DNA from: an uncultured Prevotellaceae bacterium
Lineage (GTDB): Bacteria > Bacteroidota > Bacteroidia > Bacteroidales > Muribaculaceae
Assembly: GCA_900541935.1 (NCBI GenBank)
Contig: UQLZ01000068.1
Location: 1-9,837, forward strand
Length of the DNA stretch: 9,837 nucleotides
Direction: 5' to 3'
Part shown: positions 6,300 to 9,837 of the stretch, one piece after another
How the letters are laid out: each line of letters begins with the position of its first letter
Position numbering within the stretch: the stretch's first letter is position 1
Made by a program: the position numbers and the translations under genes
The notes under the pieces: generated by a model
What the model saw: only the letters and a program-made list of their open reading frames with translations
The model's database searches: none
Told to the model about the DNA's origin: nothing

Positions 6300-7480
6300 T
6301 AATTGTCAGCTATACTGTAGATTGATTCGAATATTTCTTTATCTGTGTCACTGAGTATTATGTCACGGCGAGCCATCATGCGTTTGGCGATGTCGAAGAA
6401 TTTAGCGACAGATACATCGGTGTATCCTGCTGCTCCACCTTCGAGAAATGAGGCGACAAAATTTCTCGGGAAACCGGAACCGTGGATATTTACGCCAACT
6501 CCAATGACCGTTGCAGTGTTAAGCATACAGTTTATGCCTATTTTTGAGTGGTCGCCAAGTATAAGCCCGCAGAATTGCAAGCCAGTCTTTAGGAAGCGGT
6601 GGGTGCGGTAGTTCCACAACTTGATTTCCGTATAGTCGTTTTTAAGATTAGAAGCATTCGTGCCGGCTCCGATATTGCACCATTCGCCAACCACTGCATT
6701 GCCGAGGAAGCCGTCGTGTGCCTTGTTGCTGTAGCCGAACATAACCACGTTATTCAGTTCACCGCCAACTTTGCAGTACGGGCCGAGAGTTGTTGCACCG
6801 TAGATTTTAGCACCCATATTCACTTGAGAGTGCTCGCATGCGGCAAAGCAGCCGCGGATGCATGCTCCCTCCATGATAATTGCGTCTTTACCAATATATA
6901 TAGGACCTGAATTTGTATTTAGAAATGCACCTTCTACTGAAGCCCCTTCTTCTATGAATATCAAAGGCGTACCATCACGTTCGGTATCTCCGACAATAGT
7001 GCAGGTCTTTGAAATAGGCTGAGACTTTCGCCCGGCAGTTATTTCCTTGTAGTCAGCGATAATTTCTTCCTCATTCAAAAGGAAAATGTCGTAAAGCATT
7101 TTAATCATTCGTGGCTCTTCAATTTCTTTTTTTGTGTCAAATCTGCCAGCCTCAAAATCTTCTTCAGTACCGCGAAACGCTATTATCCTTTCTCCTGAAA
7201 ATAAAGCACAGCCATACTCTATCGAGCGAATAGTTTCAGCAAGAGCCTTTGAGGGAATAACATTTGATGCAATAAACATATTGTCGTCAGTTATGGTTTT
7301 GGTAAATTTGATAGACAGATAGTCAGCCGGCTTGTATGATATATTGTCATGTGCCAGGTATAGGCTCCATTTTTCCCTGATAGTCATTATTCCTATGCGA
7401 ATATCAGCAATAGGGCGGGTAAAAGAGAGAGGCAGCAAATCAGTCCAGTTGCCTTTCTCGTCAAATAAAATTACGTTCAT
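6293..7480 (-). CDS. GlmU-like bifunctional protein of the Bacteroidota type, 395 aa
   Basis: Probable UDP-N-acetylglucosamine diphosphorylase / glucosamine-1-phosphate N-acetyltransferase of the alternative family found in Bacteroidota, supplying UDP-GlcNAc for peptidoglycan and LPS in the cytoplasm. The N-terminus MNVILFDEKGNWTDLLPLSF and then TRPIADIRIG (residues 1-30) are typical of this family and replace the LxAGxGTRM loop of classical GlmU. Residues about 170-350 form a left-handed beta helix of hexapeptide repeats, including IYIGKDAIIMEG, HDGFLGNAVVG (His255 a possible catalytic residue) and NIGAGTNASNLKND (269-281), close to the acetyltransferase site of GlmU. I chose the ATG at 7480 over one at 7537, because the promoter lies between them and family members begin MNVILFD. 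The gene converges on the antiporter with no gap. Function is by family resemblance; the nucleotidyl acceptor is not proven. Confidence 0.82.
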   Translation of the reverse strand: MNVILFDEKGNWTDLLPLSFTRPIADIRIGIMTIREKWSLYLAHDNISYKPADYLSIKFTKTITDDNMFIASNVIPSKALAETIRSIEYGCALFSGERIIAFRGTEEDFEAGRFDTKKEIEEPRMIKMLYDIFLLNEEEIIADYKEITAGRKSQPISKTCTIVGDTERDGTPLIFIEEGASVEGAFLNTNSGPIYIGKDAIIMEGACIRGCFAACEHSQVNMGAKIYGATTLGPYCKVGGELNNVVMFGYSNKAHDGFLGNAVVGEWCNIGAGTNASNLKNDYTEIKLWNYRTHRFLKTGLQFCGLILGDHSKIGINCMLNTATVIGVGVNIHGSGFPRNFVASFLEGGAAGYTDVSVAKFFDIAKRMMARRDIILSDTDKEIFESIYSIADNYK

Positions 7481-7506
7481 AATTATAATGTGTCGAAAAT
7501 TTTTTG

Positions 7507-7538
7507 TAAAAGTAGTTAGTTTTGTCATATTAGGCAAG
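7507..7538 (-). promoter_or_regulatory. Promoter of the GlmU-like gene
   Basis: On the minus strand, CTTG (7538-7535), a 20-bp spacer and TACTTTTA (7514-7507) fit the Bacteroidota promoter with one mismatch in each element. C and six A residues follow, as at cysK and the antiporter. The start would fall near 7500, about 20 nt before the ATG at 7480 and downstream of the alternative ATG at 7537, which supports the shorter protein. Confidence 0.55.
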
Positions 7539-7701
7539 ATTAAGCGTTCAAAAGCGAAGAGTATTATTCCGTAAGTTTTTCCAAGGCTGGCAAATTATGT
7601 TGAAATATTAAACAAAGTAAGAAGTAATAAAATGCAAATGTTAAATATATATAAAATGATATATTTTTAGAGTTAAAAATATGTTTTTCAGCATATAAAA
7701 G
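7539..7701. other. AT-rich intergenic block between divergent promoters
   Basis: No gene is seen here. The stretch between the GlmU-like promoter and the rpsL promoter is rich in A/T runs. It includes an 8-bp inverted repeat (AAATATAT at 7643-7650 with ATATATTT at 7659-7666) that may simply reflect low complexity. It could act as an upstream element for the strong rpsL promoter, but nothing in the sequence proves it. Confidence 0.4.
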
Positions 7702-7734
7702 TTTGGTATATATATAATAAGTACGTAACTTTGC
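7702..7734 (+). promoter_or_regulatory. Consensus promoter of the rpsL-rpsG-fusA operon
   Basis: TTTG (7702-7705), a 20-bp spacer and TAACTTTG followed by C (7726-7734) match the Bacteroidota housekeeping promoter at every fixed position, the best match in the window. It lies at the end of an AT-rich block. Transcription should start near 7738-7740. Confidence 0.85.
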
Positions 7735-7737
7735 AAC

Positions 7738-7869
7738 GCTTTTTTGAGCACGAAGTAGCCTTCTCGCGTTCAAGCAGTTGTGATATACGGCAAGGAGAGG
7801 GGAATAGGCTGCAACGAAGAAACAAAATTTTAGAGATAAATCATATAATTACAAACAAAAAGAACTAAG
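7738..7869 (+). promoter_or_regulatory. Long 5' leader of rpsL, about 130 nt
   Basis: The distance from the promoter to the rpsL ATG is far longer than the leaders predicted for other genes here. A small hairpin GAAG-TAGC-CTTC (7752-7763) is visible. A purine-rich stretch (GGAGAGGGGAATAGG, 7794-7808) and then an A-rich tract lead up to the ATG, without a Shine-Dalgarno sequence at the start. Feedback control by a ribosomal protein is possible, but I could not find a convincing larger fold. Confidence 0.45.
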
Positions 7870-8268
7870 ATGCCTACAATTTCGCAATTAGTAAGAAAAG
7901 GACGTGAGACATTGCAGTACAAGAGCAAGTCACCAGCGTTGGACGGTTGTCCACAGCGCCGTGGTGTTTGCGTGCGTGTTTACACAACAACTCCAAAGAA
8001 ACCGAATTCAGCAATGCGTAAAGTTGCTCGTGTTAGATTGACAAACGGTAAAGAGGTTAACTCTTATATCCCAGGCGAAGGTCATAACTTGCAAGAGCAC
8101 TCAATCGTAATGGTACGCGGTGGTCGTGTAAAAGACCTTCCAGGTGTACGTTACCACATCGTAAGAGGTACTTTGGATACAGCAGGTGTAGCAGGTCGTA
8201 CACAACGTCGTTCTAAGTACGGTGCAAAGCGTCCAAAAGCGGGAGCTGCCGCAAAAGGTAAAAAGTAA
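7870..8268 (+). CDS. rpsL: 30S ribosomal protein S12, 132 aa
   Basis: S12 of the 30S subunit sits at the decoding centre and monitors codon-anticodon pairing. The start MPTISQLVRKGR, the loop TTTPKKPNSAMRK with Lys43, and GGRVKDLPGVRYH with Lys88, Asp89 and Pro91 are all standard. Lys43, Lys88 and Pro91 are the wild-type residues at positions where changes are known to give streptomycin resistance, so the encoded protein is predicted to be of the sensitive type. Asp89 is the site that RimO methylthiolates in other bacteria. The Ala/Lys-rich tail (KRPKAGAAAKGKK) is normal for Bacteroidota. It is the first gene of the str operon and has its own consensus promoter. No rpoBC or other gene precedes it on this strand in the window. 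Confidence 0.98.
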   Translation: MPTISQLVRKGRETLQYKSKSPALDGCPQRRGVCVRVYTTTPKKPNSAMRKVARVRLTNGKEVNSYIPGEGHNLQEHSIVMVRGGRVKDLPGVRYHIVRGTLDTAGVAGRTQRRSKYGAKRPKAGAAAKGKK

Positions 8269-8290
8269 TAATACCTTAAAACAGCAGAGA

Positions 8291-8334
8291 TAAACAAAAC
8301 AAGTTTCAATTGTTTTTTGTTTATTGGATTGAAA
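8291..8334 (+). promoter_or_regulatory. Competing hairpins in the rpsL-rpsG gap
   Basis: TAAACAAAACAA (8291-8302) can pair with 8310-8323 with a 2-nt bulge. Alternatively TTTCAAT (8304-8310) pairs exactly with ATTGAAA (8328-8334). The two share bases and exclude each other. All pairs are weak A-U or nearly so, and whether this switches or attenuates anything is inference. Confidence 0.3.
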
Positions 8335-8350
8335 TATTCGGCGGAGTAAA

Positions 8351-8368
8351 TGGCGTTAGAGAACGCTG
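8351..8368 (+). promoter_or_regulatory. Hairpin in the rpsL-rpsG intercistronic region
   Basis: GCGTT (8353-8357), a 4-nt AGAG loop and AACGC (8362-8366) form a 5-bp stem, extended by two G-U pairs to 8351-8368. It lies 48 nt before the rpsG ATG. In E. coli the S7 protein represses its own operon by binding the rpsL-rpsG gap (established for that species); a similar role here is only a suggestion. Confidence 0.4.
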
Positions 8369-8416
8369 TTGAAGATGCTAAAAGCAACCAAACGAACAAA
8401 AACGAATTTTACAGAA

Positions 8417-8893
8417 ATGAGAAAGGCTAAACCAAAAAAAAGAATCGTGTTGCCAGATCCGGTTTTCGGCGACACTCGTGTATCTAAATTTGTTAACCAC
8501 TTGATGTATGACGGTAAGAAGAATACCGCTTACACTATCTTCTATTCAGCATTGGAGACTGTGAAGACAAAAATGCCTAACGAAGAAAAAACAGCGCTTG
8601 ATATCTGGAAAAAAGCGTTGGAAAACATTACTCCTCAAGTTGAGGTTAAATCTCGTCGCGTGGGTGGTGCTACATTTCAAGTTCCTACAGAAATCCGCCC
8701 AGACCGCAAGGAATCTATTTCAATGAAAAATCTAATCAACTTCGCTCGCAAGCGTGGTGGCAAGACTATGAGCGACAAACTCGCTGCAGAAATTGTTGAC
8801 GCTTTCAATGAAACAGGCGGAGCATTCAAACGTAAAGAAGACATGCACCGCATGGCTGAGGCTAACCGTGCATTTGCTCACTTTAGATTTTAA
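8417..8893 (+). CDS. rpsG: 30S ribosomal protein S7, 158 aa
   Basis: S7 starts assembly of the 30S head by binding the 3' domain of 16S rRNA and lies at the E and P sites. The protein begins MRKAKPKKRIVLPDPVFGD and carries the conserved KFVNHLMYDGKK, VEVKSRRVGGATFQVP and RKEDMHRMAEANRAFAHFRF segments; 158 aa is the usual Bacteroidota length. I placed the start at the ATG at 8417. An in-frame TTG at 8369 would add 16 Lys/Thr-rich residues not expected in S7, and it overlaps an intercistronic hairpin. The gap from rpsL is 148 nt, large for an operon of ribosomal genes, and no Shine-Dalgarno sequence is present. fusA follows after 19 nt. Confidence 0.97.
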   Translation: MRKAKPKKRIVLPDPVFGDTRVSKFVNHLMYDGKKNTAYTIFYSALETVKTKMPNEEKTALDIWKKALENITPQVEVKSRRVGGATFQVPTEIRPDRKESISMKNLINFARKRGGKTMSDKLAAEIVDAFNETGGAFKRKEDMHRMAEANRAFAHFRF

Positions 8894-8912
8894 TTTGAAA
8901 ATATCTACGTAA

Positions 8913-9837
8913 ATGGCTAATATAGACGATAAACTTTCTTTGACAAGAAACATCGGTATCATGGCTCACATTGATGCCGGTAAAACAACTACTTCAGAAC
9001 GTATCCTTTTCTATACAGGTTTGACTCATAAAATCGGTGAAACTCACGATGGTACAGCAACTATGGACTGGATGGCTCAAGAGCAAGAACGTGGTATCAC
9101 TATTACTTCAGCTGCTACTACAGCATTCTGGAAGTATCAAGACCAAAAGTACAAAATCAACTTGATTGACACTCCGGGACACGTTGACTTTACTGTTGAG
9201 GTTGAACGTTCACTCCGCGTGTTGGACGGTGCCGTTGCTACTTTCTGTGCTGTTGGTGGCGTTGAACCACAGTCAGAAACTGTATGGCGTCAGGCTGACA
9301 AGTACAACGTTCCAAGAATTGGTTACGTTAACAAAATGGACCGTTCTGGTGCTAACTTCCTTGAAGTAGTTCGTCAAGTGCGTGAAGTGTTGGGTGCTAA
9401 TCCAGTTGCTATCCAATTGCCTATCGGTGCTGAAGAAACTTTCAAGGGTCTTGTTGACCTTATCACTATGAAGGCTTACTTCTGGCATGATGAGACTATG
9501 GGTGCTGACTACTCTGCAGAAGAGATACCGGCAACTATGGTTGACGAATGTGTTGCTATGCGTGACAAAATGCTTGAAGCAATCGCAGAATACGACGATG
9601 ACTTCATGATGAAATATTTCGATGATCCTTCAACTATCACAGAAGACGAAATCCGCAAGGTTATCCGTAAGGCTACTTTGGCTATGGGTATCGTTCCTAT
9701 GCTTTGTGGTTCTTCTTTCAAGAACAAAGGCGTTCAGTGTCTTCTTGATGACGTTTGTGCTTTCTTGCCTAGCCCATTGGATGCAGGTGAAGTTGTTGGT
9801 CACGCTTATAATGACCCTGATAAAGAAGAGCGTCGAA
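8913..9837 (+). CDS. fusA: Elongation factor G, 5' part (308 codons, cut by window edge)
   Basis: EF-G is the GTPase that drives tRNA and mRNA translocation on the ribosome and, with RRF, ribosome recycling. Only the N-terminal part is in the window: nearly all of the G domain and the beginning of domain II, of about 700-720 residues in the family. The GTPase motifs are intact: AHIDAGKT (18-25), switch I with RGITI (59-63), DTPGH (85-89) and NKMD (139-142), and the late GSSFKNKG segment. SAVGGVEPQ-type switch regions and the insert DETMGADY are as in Bacteroidales EF-G. It starts with ATG 19 nt after rpsG and runs open to the end of the window, so it is partial because of the window and not because of damage. 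It is co-transcribed with rpsL and rpsG. Confidence 0.97.
   Translation, partial: MANIDDKLSLTRNIGIMAHIDAGKTTTSERILFYTGLTHKIGETHDGTATMDWMAQEQERGITITSAATTAFWKYQDQKYKINLIDTPGHVDFTVEVERSLRVLDGAVATFCAVGGVEPQSETVWRQADKYNVPRIGYVNKMDRSGANFLEVVRQVREVLGANPVAIQLPIGAEETFKGLVDLITMKAYFWHDETMGADYSAEEIPATMVDECVAMRDKMLEAIAEYDDDFMMKYFDDPSTITEDEIRKVIRKATLAMGIVPMLCGSSFKNKGVQCLLDDVCAFLPSPLDAGEVVGHAYNDPDKEERR

Noticed and set aside
7481..7537. ATG at 7537 as the start of the GlmU-like protein
   Set aside because: The predicted promoter lies downstream of it, and family members begin at the MNVILFD sequence encoded from 7480.
7564..7773. A 69-aa minus-strand frame upstream of rpsL
   Set aside because: It crosses the consensus rpsL promoter, lies in AT-rich low-complexity DNA and resembles no protein I recognise.
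8369..8416. TTG at 8369 as the start of rpsG
   Set aside because: S7 of this group begins MRKAKP; the extra 16 residues are Lys/Thr-rich and overlap an intercistronic hairpin.
1..9837. CRISPR arrays, insertion sequences, tRNA genes or a defence system
   Set aside because: I saw no spaced direct repeats, transposase-like frames, tRNA cloverleaf sequences or defence-type proteins on either strand.

Overview
The window looks like core chromosome of a member of the Bacteroidota, most likely order Bacteroidales. Four things point there. The promoters have the Bacteroidota form (TTTG, 19-20 bp, TAnnTTTG). Genes lack Shine-Dalgarno sequences and have A-rich leaders instead. Small lipoproteins carry acidic residues just after the lipid-modified cysteine. 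The RpsL, RpsG, EF-G and GlmU-like proteins are of the Bacteroidales type. I cannot name a genus from sequence alone. No tRNA, rRNA, CRISPR array, insertion sequence or phage gene was seen.

Layout, left to right. (1) 1-1960: a two-gene operon of unrecognised surface lipoproteins on the + strand, closed by a strong 12-bp-stem terminator. (2) 1977-2372, minus strand: a 131-codon lipoprotein gene interrupted by two in-frame TAA codons but still preceded by a good -7 promoter box. It appears in no uninterrupted reading frame and is the least expected thing in the window. (3) 2539-4034, minus strand: cysK (cysteine synthase) followed 11 nt later by a GNAT acetyltransferase. The promoter is a near-consensus one just upstream of cysK, and a long hairpin follows the GNAT gene. 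(4) 4139-6292, + strand: a CPA2-type cation/H+ antiporter fused to two UspA-like cytoplasmic domains, divergent from cysK. (5) 6293-7480, minus strand: a Bacteroidota-type GlmU-like bifunctional protein, whose stop codon directly abuts the antiporter stop. (6) 7481-7869: a divergent intergenic region with the GlmU-like promoter, an AT-rich block, a consensus rpsL promoter and a leader of about 130 nt. (7) 7870-9837, + strand: the str operon rpsL, rpsG, fusA, with fusA cut by the window edge.

Functionally the window joins housekeeping modules: translation (S12, S7, EF-G), envelope precursor supply (UDP-GlcNAc synthesis), cysteine synthesis and ion/pH homeostasis. The lipoprotein genes at the left end are the accessory part. 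No obvious new multi-gene system is present. The points most worth checking are the twice-interrupted lipoprotein gene, the shared promoter architecture with an A-tract at the predicted transcription start of three genes, the zero-gap convergent gene pair, and possible RNA structures in the str operon.
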